This document shows, one piece after another, positions 22,958-32,779 of a stretch of DNA of 64,000 nt. How positions within the stretch are numbered: the first letter of the stretch is position 1; each line of letters starts with the position of its first letter. The position numbers and the translations under genes were made by a program. The notes under the pieces are model-generated. The model saw nothing but the letters and a program-made list of their open reading frames with translations, was not told the DNA's origin and made no database searches. The stretch comes from Ahaetulla prasina. Its lineage: Eukaryota > Chordata > Lepidosauria > Squamata > Colubridae. The stretch covers positions 181,239,459 through 181,303,458 of the forward strand of contig NC_080539.1 of NCBI RefSeq assembly GCF_028640845.1, read 5' to 3'.

Positions 22958-23934
22958 TCATGCTACATCTTCATAGTGGGTGTCAGTCTGCTGCATGTAT
23001 GGATTAGAGGGGTTTGAAATGGCTAATGTTGCAGCTGCGGTCTGGCTTCTGGTCCTTGGTGGTGCTTCCTGATCAGTGTGGGTTTGGGTCTGCTTTCTGG
23101 GTGGATGTGTGGTGGTGACATCCTGTGTGGGCCTCGTGAGTGTGGGTCTGGTGTCATTCCTCGTGTTAAGGACTCGTTTGTCAATAAGGGCGGGTTTCCA
23201 AATGGCTGGTAGGCGGGAGGTATCATCTCGTTTGTTCATGCTGTGTGGGCGTTTTTCTATCTCGATGGCTTCTCTGATTATTCTGTTGTTAAAGTGTTCA
23301 GTTTTGGCGATAGTTCTGGTCTTTTTAAAGTCAATATCGTGTCCTGTGACTTTAAAGTGTTGGACCAGGGAAGAAGTTGGTTCCTCTTTTTTGACTGAGT
23401 TCTTGTGTTCTTCAATGCGTGCACTTATTCTTCTGTTGGTTTGTCCGATGTATGTGGTGGGGCAGGCGGTGCATGGGATTTCATATACTCCTTGATTTTC
23501 TAACTCAATTTTGTCTTTGGGGTTTCTTAGGATGGTGGATATTTTTTGGTTTGTGCAGAATGCTGTCTTGATGTTATGTTTGTGGAGGATCTTGCTGATT
23601 CTGTCTGTGGTGCCTTTTATATATGGGAGGAGGGCTGTGCCGTTTTCTTGTTCTCTGTCTTGGGTTTTAGTGGGGGGTTCTTTTTGGATTAGTTTGGTAA
23701 TCTTATTTCTCTGGAATCCATTGGATGTTAGTACGTTTGTGAGAGTGTGTAGTTCGGTTTTTAGGTGTTGTTTGTCAGCTAAGCGTTTTGTTCTAGAGAT
23801 GAGTGTCTTGGCTACGGAGTTGATCTGTGCTGGGTGGTGGTGTGAGAGTGCGTGCAGATAGCGGTTTGTGTGTGTTTTCTTCTGGTAGATGGTGCGTCCT
23901 AGGGGCCATTGGGTTTCTTTTGGTCTGCAGAAGA
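22958..23934 (-). pseudogene. Penelope-like element protein, RT C-terminus plus GIY-YIG endonuclease (minus arm)
   Basis: About 325 codons are open from the junction to 22958. The segment KKTHTNRYLHALSHHHPAQI is the conserved block after the reverse transcriptase core in Penelope-like elements. It is followed by ENQGVYEIPC...TYIGQTNRRISARI, the GIY-YIG nuclease with its first strands and catalytic Arg region. The C-terminal part (HSMNKRDDTSRLPAIWKPAL onwards) is basic and Thr/Pro-rich. The catalytic reverse transcriptase motifs lie upstream of the truncation and are absent. GIY-YIG enzymes nick target DNA to prime reverse transcription. Alone it could act only if expressed from outside. Confidence 0.85.
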
Positions 23935-23942
23935 CACACATA

Positions 23943-25043
23943 CCGCTATCTGCATGCACTCTCACACCACCACCCAGCACAGATCAACTCCGTAGCCAAG
24001 ACACTCCTCTCTAGAACAAAACGCTTAGCTGATGAACAACACCTAAAAACCAAACTACACACTTTCACAAACGTACTAACATCCAATGGATTCCAGAGAA
24101 ATAAGATTACCAAACTAATCCAAAAAGAACCCCCCACTAAAATCCAAGACAGAGAACAAGAAAACGGCACAGCCCTCCTCCCATATATAAAAGGCACCAC
24201 AGACAGAATCAGCAAGATCCTCCACAAACATAACATCAAGACAGCATTCTGCACAAACCAAAAAATATCCACCATCCTAAGAAACCCCAAAGACAAAACT
24301 GAGTTAGAAAATCAAGGAGTATATGAAATCCCATGCACCGCCTGCCCCACCACATACATCGGACAAACCAACAGAAGAATAAGTGCACGCATTGAAGAAC
24401 ACAAGAACTCAGTCAAAAAAGAGGAACCAACTTCTTCCTGGTCCAACCCTTTAAAGTCACAGGACACGATATTGACTTTAAAAAGACCAGAACTATCGCC
24501 AAAACTGAACACTTTAACAACAGAATAATCAGAGAAGCCATCGAGATAGAAATACGCCCACACAGCATGAACAAACGAGATGATACCTCCCGCCTACCAG
24601 CCATTTGGAAACCCGCCCTTATTGACAAACGAGTCCCTAACACGAGGAATGACACCAGACCCACACTCACGAGGTCCACACAGGATGTCACCACCACACA
24701 TCCACCCAGAAAGCAGACCCAAACCCACACTGATCAGGAAGCACGACCAAGGACCAGAAGCCAGACCGCAGCTGCAACATTAGCCATTTCAAACCCCTCC
24801 AATCCATACATGCAGCAGACTGACACCCACTATGAAGATGTAGCACGACCACGAACACGAAGCCAAACAGCAGCAGTGCAGCTCACCAGCTCAAATCCCC
24901 CTGCAACTCAGACTAATCTGAGCACAACCAAGCCCCCACCCAAACAGGACACACCCCAGCCAATCAGAGCACAAAAAAACCCCATCCAATCAGAGCACAG
25001 CCAAGCTCCCACCCAATCAGTTCAAACCCCCACTAGCAGTTAA
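23943..25043 (+). pseudogene. Penelope-like element protein, RT C-terminus plus GIY-YIG endonuclease (plus arm)
   Basis: Same domain order as the minus arm. The first frame (to 24528) holds the TYRYLHALSHHHPAQI block and the complete GVYEIPC/TYIGQTNRRISARI nuclease core. Near 24438 a one-base loss relative to the minus arm shifts the frame, so the Pro/Thr-rich C-terminus continues in another frame from about 24440 to 25043. The reverse transcriptase core is missing through truncation. Confidence 0.82.
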
Positions 25044-25097
25044 AAAGGAAGAAACAGCTGCAATCACACATTGCTCCCAGAAGCACGAAGCTGAAGC

Positions 25098-25131
25098 CTG
25101 AAGATGACGAATGAGACTTCGTCGAAACGTC
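25098..25131 (+). ncRNA. Hammerhead-ribozyme-like motif (plus arm)
   Basis: CTGAAGA (25098-25104), then a 6-bp hairpin GACGAA / TTCGTC with loop TGAGAC (25106-25123), then GAAAC (25124-25128) and GTC. These match the conserved pieces of a hammerhead core (CUGANGA, stem II, GAAA, and a GUC-type site). Hammerheads are established in Penelope-like elements. One unpaired base before the hairpin means the fold is not textbook. Confidence 0.45.
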
Positions 25132-25182
25132 GCCAAGACACTTCCAATTTTACACGGGAGAAAACCCGAATAACCAAAGACC

Positions 25183-25186
<4 letters not shown>

Positions 25187-25225
<39 letters not shown>
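25187..25225. repeat. (TA)n microsatellite
   Basis: About 19 TA units at the 3' end of the plus-strand Penelope arm; with 22524-22602 it brackets the inverted pair. Confidence 0.95.
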
Positions 25226-25229
<4 letters not shown>

Positions 25230-25631
25230 TGATAAGCTCTCTTTTTGAAGCTCTTCTTTCCCAAAGGATGAGCAGAATTTTAAAAAATGGTTTGAGACAG
25301 CTTTTCTTGGCATCTCTCATCAAACTACAGAAGAGGTATGGTGTAAATCAGCCTTTCCTGACAAGATACTATCCAGATGGATATTGGCATCCGGTACTAC
25401 AAATGATCATTCTAGCCAGGGGTGATGGAAGATGTAATCCCACAATTTATATAGAGTTGTATATAAATTGTCCCATTTAGCAAATTCTACTGAAACAAAA
25501 GAAAATTAATTGTAATTTTTTAACCAAATTTGGATAGGGAGCAGAGATGAAAGGATTTCTATACACACAAACACACATACACATATGCACAACCTAGATA
25601 ATAACCATAGTAGTTAAGCAGAATACAGAAT
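25226..25631. other. Unannotated DNA
   Basis: Nothing recognised except a short CA-rich patch near 25562-25590. Confidence 0.4.
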
Positions 25632-25750
25632 ATGAGAGTTGGAAGGGACCTTGGAGGTCTTCTAGTCCAACCCTCTGCTCAAACAGGAGGCTCTACGCTA
25701 TTCTGAACAAATGACTGTTCAATCTCCTCTTAAAAACCTCCTGTGATTAG
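25632..25750 (-). mobile_element. CR1 LINE 3' untranslated fragment
   Basis: Plus strand reads gagagttggaagggaccttg, gaggtcttctagtccaaccc and ctcctcttaaaaacctcc, the standard 3' UTR of squamate CR1 elements in reverse complement. Truncated before the coding part. Confidence 0.75.
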
Positions 25751-25928
25751 CAAAAAGTTCATCTACAATATTATCAACAGCAAGTACAGTACAATAAAAA
25801 TAAGGACAACGTACAAAAAACCACAAACTTATAATTTTTGAAAACATTTTCAAATTGTTGAGGATTCAAATAACAATGAAATGTTCTGGAGCGCATTCTA
25901 CAACAGAATTTTGAAAAGGGAAAGTTTG

Positions 25929-26193
25929 AAGGTCAAATCTGGATTGGTCACCAGGAGCAGAGATTTCCTCTTCTGAGCTTTTGGACTCATGCTGGATCCC
26001 ATCTTCAGGGAACTTCTCTCTACTGGAATACATGCTTTGGACTATTCTGTGACTCGTGGCACCACATAAACACAACTCACAGAATAGTCCAAAGCATGTA
26101 TTCCAGTAGAGAGAAGTTCCCTGGAGAGGGGATCCTGCATGAGTCCAAAAGCTCAAAAGAGGAAATCCTGGTGATCAACCCAGATTTGACCTT
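25929..26193. repeat. Large imperfect palindrome (arms ~120 bp, 24-base loop)
   Basis: Left arm 25929-26052 and right arm 26077-26193 are reverse complements with only a handful of mismatches, a seven-base insertion in the left arm, and a 24-base loop. The inner 50 bp (gtagagagaagttccc ... acatgctttggactattctg) pair perfectly on inspection. Could be a fold-back DNA transposon, an inverted duplication, or a source of double-stranded RNA. No terminal motif links it to a known family. Confidence 0.8.
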
Positions 26194-27294
26194 GCATTAT
26201 TATATTGAGACATGTATATTTGCCTTCATTCATGAGGGAAAGTTTCCCCTCTGCTATCACACCTACTTCTGGTTTTTGTATCCTGGAAACCAGTGCCTGG
26301 AAGGGAACCCTTTGAAGGGCTAGGGTCTGAATTTGGTTGCAAGAATCGGGCTGGCATGATTTTTTTCTCCACATCTCTGCAGTCTGTGCTTTCAATCATG
26401 TCAGACCCAGGCAAGGGTCTCAAAAGATGACCCTCACTGAGAGACATATCCAAAATAAGCCTAGATGTAAATAAGAAACTGTATCCAATTTTGCTGCAAA
26501 CACTGCCTGTCTATTCTTTTAATCAAGAACTCCTTACCAGAAAATCACTGTAGCAATTCCCCCAGCAATCAGGTCAGAAGAAAATGATAATCTGCTGAAT
26601 TTTGAAAATAAACTTCTCTAGGGGATACAGTGATAGTTGAATAGTGCTATGAAATCTCATCCACAAAATATTGAGCATCCATCAGTCTCTCAAACAAATA
26701 TGAGGGAAGGGAGCCACAAATCTTTTTCAAAGTCATGCAGTTGTAGCAGTAAACTTTTGGATATTCTGTGGCAGGTTCTTCTAAAAGCCTATGAGAAATT
26801 GGAGTAATGGAAACATGAGGTATTATGTTGCCTCCATGTATATATATGCAATTTAAACCCTATTTTTATGGCTCAACTGATCACTTACTGAAGGTGAGCT
26901 TTCCTGGCCAAGAAACACAAAAATTTGATTTTATATTCTGATGCTTCTATTTCTATTTCTAAGATCTTGTCTAAATCTTGCAGAATCCATCAAAGTTCAA
27001 CCCTGGCAGGGATTGTCATAGCACAGCCACAGTAGCTTGACAGAAGTTTCACTAGCAAAATGATACTTGTCATCAGGAGGTCCTGCACAATGTTTCCAGT
27101 GGAATTAACTTACCCACTAAATCAGCAAAGTCTCAGTTCTATTTTCTCTGTGTCAAATATTTAAACCTTGCCATTATGTCACCCCTCTTTTCTAAGCTAA
27201 ATATACCCACTGTAGTTTTAACTGCTGCTCACTGAATGTAAGCCTTCCCACAATACTGGGATGTTTGTTTGTTTCTTTGTCATGTTTCTAGACC
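26194..27294. other. Unannotated DNA
   Basis: Minus-strand frames of 75-80 codons at 26153-26453 show no recognisable domain. No repeat was identified. Confidence 0.35.
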
Positions 27295-27738
27295 AGGAGT
27301 GTCAAACTCTAGGCCTGGGGGCCAGATCCAGCCTGCAGGATGCTTAGATCTGGTCCGCGGAACCACCTTGGAAACAGTGAAGGGCTGACCCATGGTGCCT
27401 CTGCCAGCAAAAACGGAGCTCGTGAGGGCTGCACATGGCGCTCCTGAGCTCCATTTTCACTGGCAAAAGGTTGCAGGAGGCCATTGCAGCCAAAAACAGA
27501 ACTTGCAAGGCAGGCAGGCAGCCTTCCCGAGCTCCTTTTGCTGGCAGAGGGTTACAGGAGGCCGTTGCAGCTGAAAATGGAGCTCGGGAGGCTGTTTTCT
27601 CTGGCAAAGCACTCGGGCCACCACAGGTGCCCCAATATGAGTGATATCAAGCTGGCCATGCCCACCCTGGCCACGCCCACTCCATTCCCCCCCCCTGAGG
27701 TCAAACACATCCCTGATGTGGTCTTCAATGAAATCTAA
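27295..27738 (+). mobile_element. Non-autonomous hAT-like transposon, GC-rich
   Basis: Starts CAGGAGTGTCAAACTC, the CAGGGGTGTCAAACTC end of a common amniote hAT. It contains internally repeated modules (tggcagagggttacaggagg and relatives). The 3' side (ggtcaaacacatccctgatg, tcaatgaaatc) is present, but the matching terminal repeat is lost or degraded. The open frames inside follow the GC-rich repeat and are not genes. Confidence 0.65.
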
Positions 27739-27763
27739 ATTCTTCATCTCTCTCCAAGAGAGA

Positions 27764-28146
27764 AAGTGGTTTTCAACCTTTTCTTTACCATGGATTCCCT
27801 TTAAATACCTTTTGTGTCTATGGAGCATGCCCCCCAACCCCCAAGACTTAAGTCAAGATTTAAATCATAACATTTCTTCAAGCCTTTGTGGACCCCCTGT
27901 GATCCCAGGGGTCTGCAGACCACAGGTTGAATACCACCAGTGGTGGGTTGTGCCCGGTTTGGTCCAGTTCTATAGAACTGGTAGTAAAACTGCCGGGAGG
28001 CTTTGTCCACACGCCACAACGTCATCATGGGTGATCTGCGCATGTGCAGAAGTGTGTGCGCACACGTGAGCGATGTGAGCGAGCGAGTGTGATCCCGTTG
28101 CGAACCAGTAGTAAAGGTAAGTCGAACCCACCCTTAAACACCACTG
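27764..28146. mobile_element. hAT-like transposon, interrupted
   Basis: Begins aagtggttttcaacctttt and its other end is split: ggttgaataccac before, and accactg after, the insert at 27938-28136. These are the ends of the CAGTGGTTCTCAACC type. No target duplication is recognisable for this outer element. Confidence 0.55.
27938..28136 (+). mobile_element. hAT-like insert within another hAT
   Basis: Begins CAGTGGTGGGTT and ends near GAACCCACCCTTA. Flanking 8-mers aataccac (27930-27937) and aacaccac (28137-28144) differ at one base, consistent with a target duplication. Interior has ggttctatag / aaccagtag motifs of the squamate hAT group and a CG-rich patch (gtgcgcacacgtgagcgatg). Confidence 0.6.
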
Positions 28147-28289
28147 CTTTAGCTGATAGCTGATATCAAATATTAGTTATGTTCCACAATTCTATCACTT
28201 GTTGGTGGAAAGTATTAGTGATTACCCTGGCTAATTATTTTTTTTAACAAAATGGGCATTTTCAGGGGAAAAGCATTAATATTGTCTCC

Positions 28290-28620
28290 TCTGCAGAACT
28301 AGAAGGCAGATATAAGAAAATTCTCTGTCTAGAAAGACTCTGCCGATTGGGAAGCCCAAAGTAATGGCTCACATTCTTATCAGCTGCCATTTCTATGAGC
28401 AAACCAGGCACAGATGGGTAACTCCATTTATTAAAAGGGTTAAAGGGAAGTTCATAAAATTTTACCTTCACCTGTTGCTGAAGGCCACAGCCCCTAATAT
28501 TTCAGCACCAGTTCCAAAATTTCGCTCTGAAGCCATAGAAAGCATAAGTACTTTACAGATTAAAAAGCATCAGCAAGCTTCTCAGGGCAAAATCCTATAT
28601 TCCATACTCATTTAATATAT
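28290..28620 (+). mobile_element. LINE pol C-terminal fragment, clade unassigned
   Basis: A plus-strand frame (28364-28615) reads AHILISCHFYEQTRHRWVTP and continues basic to a stop. It resembles the cysteine/histidine block near the C-terminus of squamate LINE pol proteins. Sequence further downstream ends in AATAAA-like and poly(A) runs, as expected for a LINE 3' UTR. Short and diverged. Confidence 0.4.
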
Positions 28621-28698
28621 CATAAATTATTTTCACCATTTATTTTTTCTTACTTATTTTTATGTGTATCTAACCAAGGATTGTACAGTAGCAAATAA

Positions 28699-28897
28699 AA
28701 TCTAACCAAGAATAGAGAACTACAAAAGCAAAATGCATATGTCGATACGGAATGCTGTAAAATTACCATTGAGGGTATGTAATGTTCAATACATTATGTT
28801 TTGATGTGTTTTGTTTTTTTATGTATGTGTGGTTGTTTTCTGTGTTATTTTTTTAATGGCAAACTATTTAATAAAAACATTTTTTTAAAAAAAAAAA
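28699..28897 (+). mobile_element. Poly(A)-tailed retrosequence fragment
   Basis: Ends ttaataaaaacatttttttaaaaaaaaaaa: a polyadenylation signal followed by an A tract. A 30-base direct repeat (ctaaccaaggattgtacagt plus agcaaataaa) at 28669-28698 recurs after the BovB element at 29199-29228, consistent with a long target duplication around this retrosequence. It may instead be the 3' UTR of the LINE fragment upstream. Confidence 0.4.
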
Positions 28898-28911
28898 TCT
28901 AACCAAGGATT

Positions 28912-29198
28912 TGCTGTTGTTAGTTGCGAAGTCGTGTCTGACCCATCGCGACCCCATGGACAACATTCCTCCAGGCCTTCCTGTCCTCTACCATCCTCTG
29001 GAGTCCATTTAAACTCATGCCTACTGCTTCAGTGACTCCATCCAGCCACCTCGTTCTCTGTCGTCCCCTTCTTCTTTTGCCCTCAATCTTTCCCAGCATT
29101 AGGCTCTTCTCCAGTGAGTCCTTTCCCATTAGGTGGCCAAAATATTTCAGTTTCATCTTCAGGATCTGGCCTTCTAAAGAGCAGTCAGGGTTGATCTC
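28912..29198 (-). mobile_element. BovB (RTE-clade) LINE, 5'-truncated 3' end
   Basis: Reverse complement of the familiar BovB 3' end: tagttgcgaagtcgtgtctg, accccatggacaacattcct and ccactaggtgg-like sequence toward the truncation point. BovB is abundant in squamates and was spread horizontally between reptiles and ruminants. The element is intact at its 3' end and truncated at 29198. Confidence 0.92.
28920..29156 (-). pseudogene. BovB pol C-terminus
   Basis: A 78-codon frame reads LKYFGHLMGK at the start, then GKIEGKRRRGRQRTRWLDGV and VEDRKAWRNVVHGVAMGQTR, ending in the normal stop. This is the highly conserved basic C-terminus of RTE/BovB reverse transcriptase proteins. Endonuclease and catalytic reverse transcriptase are missing by truncation. 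No mutation is needed to explain the visible part, so the insertion is not very old. Confidence 0.92.
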
Positions 29199-29228
29199 CT
29201 AACCAAGGATTATACAGTAGCAAATAAA

Positions 29229-30913
29229 TAAACAAGTTTTGTAGATTTAGTTAACTGGTTTTTATAGCTTTTGTGTCTATAATTTGTTAAGGTATCTTAA
29301 ATTTACCTATTCATTTACTTCTCTATACACACATGAATATTTTCCTATATTGTTTCCCCCCCCCCCACTTTCTCTCCCCCGCCCCGCCCCCACCACACTG
29401 TCCATTATAAAGTTCTGGTTATTCATTGTCATCTGATGTTGTCTGGATTTTTGCTGCCAAGATCCAAATAAGTTCTTTTGAAATGGTCTTCTGATATATC
29501 TCTCACAGAGAACTATTGCCTATAATATAGTCAAATTTTCTGCAGACACAATACAAAAATGATATGTTTAGTGTCCCTAATCACTTCATCGGAAAGAGGT
29601 TCTTACCAGTTCAACTTCAATAGCTGAAAATGTCAACACAATACTTAATTCATGCAACTGAAACCTGCTTTGGCCTTTCTCATCTGGTGCTCTCAAAATA
29701 GGTTGGGATTTCATCCGCCAGACCTCTGGAAAGCATCTGGTTGTGAAAAGTACTCTAAATCAACACCATCCCAAAGTAACTTTGGTAGCATCTCTGTTTC
29801 TCTGCCCCTCTCCCTACTACATTCTCAGAGAGTTACTTGCCAAAAAGGCAGTTTAAGGGCCCTCTTGTTTAAGGCCTAAGAAGTGATTCATCACAGGCAC
29901 TTTTAACTCCATTTAATACAAATTAATACATTTGGGGTACCTTCTTTAAGTGGGAAGCATTTGACTTTCAGCCAAGTAGAGAAGGGAAGATTTCTTTTTA
30001 ACAGGTAGCCAGCCTTAGTATTTTGACACTGCATTCATTTGGAAACACTTCCCTTTTACAAAATTCAGGATATTTAATTTCTAAACAAAAGTTTCCATTG
30101 GCAGAATTTTGATGGGTTTGAGTGGTGTGCATGTGTGTGATTTTAGATTTTGTTTAGATTGAGGGTAACTATCTTCTAAAAGGGTTTTGCATATATTTTA
30201 ATCTCCACTGTTCTATAGCTCATTCTGTGGACGTTCCAAGCCAAATATAATTGGGGATGGAGGGAGATTGTACCCTTCATATTACATTACTATTTAAATG
30301 ACAACATTATCCCTCAGAGTGGTAATTAGAACCATGGGGTAACTTGAGTTCTCTGTAGAATGTACAAAATACCAAGATTCAGCCAAAGAAGTTATAAAGG
30401 CATGCAAGACAAGTGGAAATACAGCAAACAAAGCAATAAGCCAGAAGAAGTAGAAGAGAAGAGATAAGAGACTGCCATACCCTTTACTGAGTATAATATA
30501 TTGGTCAAGGTATAGGGAAGAAAGAAAGGGAAGCAATTCCTACTATTTGATACATCAAAATTGGGTGCTAGCACTTCTTTGACGTACACTGAATCAGAAT
30601 CAAAGTGAGCCCTATAAATCCAGGATAACCTATTGTCTGCCATTTATTTATTTATTTTTTATAAAAACTTTTTTTTTTTACAAACACACATACATAAAAC
30701 AATCTTCAATCCAAATATGTTGCGTCGGTGGGTTGGTCATCAGTCTTTGTGCAGATCACCATGTTCATTACAACTAATTTATCAATCTTATTTTTTTTAT
30801 CAATATAATATTGTTTTTGAGCAGATTTAGAGGCAGGCCATGATGTCTGCTCCATTTTTAATCTGAAAGAAACGTTAAGAATAATTAAGGTGATGGGTAG
30901 TGACCCATGGTTC
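29229..30913. other. Unannotated DNA
   Basis: No exon or repeat family recognised. A pyrimidine-rich patch with a C run lies at 29355-29395. Confidence 0.4.
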
Positions 30914-30921
30914 TCCTAAAC

Positions 30922-31114
30922 CAGCAATCCCCAATTTTTCTGGCTTTGTGTAATGGCAGCAATGGTGGCAGTGGCGGGGGGAGGGGGATAATTTCACACG
31001 CATGCATCACTTGCACAAATGGGGCTTCACATGCTTGCCCAGTGCTTGTGTGGCCCAACTCCCAACAGGCCACAGACTGGCACTGGTCCATAGACTGGGG
31101 TCTGGGGACCCCTG
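30922..31114. mobile_element. Non-autonomous hAT transposon
   Basis: Ends CAGCAATCCCCAA and GGGTCTGGGGACCCCTG are imperfect inverted repeats, with a perfect 8-bp duplication tcctaaac at 30914-30921 and 31115-31122. The interior (ggccacagactggcactggt) is that of a common amniote short hAT. Confidence 0.88.
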
Positions 31115-31122
31115 TCCTAAAC

Positions 31123-32779
31123 CAATGGTATACAAGTTAAATGGAGAAAAGATAAAAATATGTTGTGTTATCAGCTAAATCAACCATCTTAATTCATTAT
31201 ACTTCAGGACCCATCAAAACCATATGGTAGGATATGTGGACCAAAATAGCTTCTGATGCAAAGTTGTGTTTTTGCTCATTCATGGTCAAAGTATATGCTT
31301 GAACTCTTGTATAAACAATGCACAATTAAATTATAGTTTCATTAGTGAAGACCATAAATTTAAACCTATCAAGGAAGATTATATTACATACTTACAAATA
31401 TGTTGAGTAATATGGAGCATTTTAGGCATTCTACCTCCCAGTGGAACATAGCGTTGGAGTAGATGTTGCTTCTTCTGTTGTCAGTGTATAATGAACTGTC
31501 TTGATAACTAAAATAGAATAATATGAAGCCAACATGGGGGGGGGGGTATGTTTGCTAAACATTCCCAAGAAACTTTCCTGGAAAAGTCTGTTTCTCAGAT
31601 TTCTTTCCTAAAATAAACATTAGCCTTCCTGTATAGATGCATTTAGCAATAAAAGACTGGGTGTTTTGTTTTTTTTAATAGCTAGTTTTCTTTTAAGAAA
31701 TCTTATTCCTTGAGCCAGATGCTAAAATAGTAAAACACATATTTGTTTATGGATTCAACTCAGATTATTGACTATAAACAACTAAAGACAAGACTGTCTT
31801 TGACAGGCATGTCTATGTAATGCTTCCCTCTACTGGATTTCCCTACTTTAATTTTTTTAAAAAGAGTAGAGCATCCAGATTCCTATTAATAAAAAATTAT
31901 TTGTAGATAAGAATATCACATATTGTCTAGATTAAACTTTCTATCAGCAAATAGTATAATGTGTATGTTGGTGTCAGCAGTTTTTAGCCATTAGAAACTA
32001 ATTTTTCCTTGTAGTTCATATGTTTCTGGGACTGTGCTAACTTTTAAAATTTATGAAGTCTTCATTGCTTGTATTTAATCTATTCTGTTTCCTTCTGACA
32101 GGTATTGCTAATGTTTTTGAAGGGATTATAATTCATTTTATCCAACCTTTCTTCAAAGGAGTTCATATCATCACCAATTGTTCTATCTATGCCCACAATA
32201 ACAACCTTGAAAACAGAGGATTGGTCCAAAGACAGTCACATAATAGTGGAAATTTGAATGGGAATCTCGCACTGATTTTATAGATTTTTTAATTAGCCTT
32301 CCAGTGGTGGACGAAGTTTCCTTTATACTTGGCATAAGCCAAGTGAATTTTGCCTCCATATCTTCTACGTAATATTTTAATGTACTGACTGATCTTAAAG
32401 AATAAATGCCATCCTCCTCTGTGCAACTTGTAAGCATCCTCTAGATTTTAGCCCTAATTTATTATTAGTACTCTGCTTTTTTGAAATGCAGATATGTAGC
32501 TCAAGTCTAACAACAATATTTTAGCTGTGACTGTAAACCATGCAGTCAAAGAGACTTGTTCATAAGGAGATGAAAAGTGGAATACGGTTGCCATCTGAGA
32601 GATTTCAACAGAAAAATAGTTATACTGCTTATTGTCCCATTCCAACCTATATATTGAAGCAGGTCAGTATACACGATGCCTGTCCTCTGGAAACAAATCT
32701 CAAATTGTTGATGTGTGTTGTTGGCAATGGCCTTGTGGTTTTTAAGAGGACAAATTGCTAAGCCGAAACAAGGAAGCTA
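31123..32779. other. Unannotated DNA
   Basis: No supported feature. Frames of 76-84 codons near 32053-32437 overlap on both strands without domain signatures. A G run is at about 31537-31546. Confidence 0.35.

Larger units (their letters stand above)
22604..23934 (-). mobile_element. Penelope-like retroelement, minus-strand arm of an inverted pair
   Basis: A 5'-truncated element read on the minus strand, from a junction near 23934 down to the (TA)n repeat at 22602. Order: end of reverse transcriptase, GIY-YIG endonuclease, Pro/Thr/Gln-rich C-terminus, 3' region with the hammerhead-like hairpin, and the end CGTGAAAACCTCAGAAAAC. Its plus-strand twin begins at 23935. Apart from a spacer of about 65 bases and small indels the two arms match almost base for base, giving a palindrome of about 2.6 kb. 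Confidence 0.88.
23935..25186 (+). mobile_element. Penelope-like retroelement, plus-strand arm of an inverted pair
   Basis: Mirror copy of 22604-23934. It is truncated about 22 codons further into the protein than its twin. It ends at aaagacctacatata, running directly into the (TA)n repeat at 25187. Head-to-head and tandem copies are known products of Penelope-like insertion. The arms are so alike that they probably arose in one event or by recent gene conversion. Confidence 0.88.
28899..29211. repeat. 13-bp target duplication flanking the BovB insertion
   Basis: ctaaccaaggatt occurs at 28899-28911 and 29199-29211, exactly bordering the BovB fragment. A perfect 13-bp match is typical for target-primed LINE insertion. 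Confidence 0.8.

Noticed and set aside
23076..23861. Hydrophobic plus-strand frames that resemble membrane proteins
   Set aside because: They are the antisense of the Penelope minus-arm coding region. The mirror frames at 23946-24730 are the antisense of the plus arm.
27392..27738. Several overlapping open frames on both strands
   Set aside because: They follow GC-rich, internally repeated hAT sequence lacking stops by composition.
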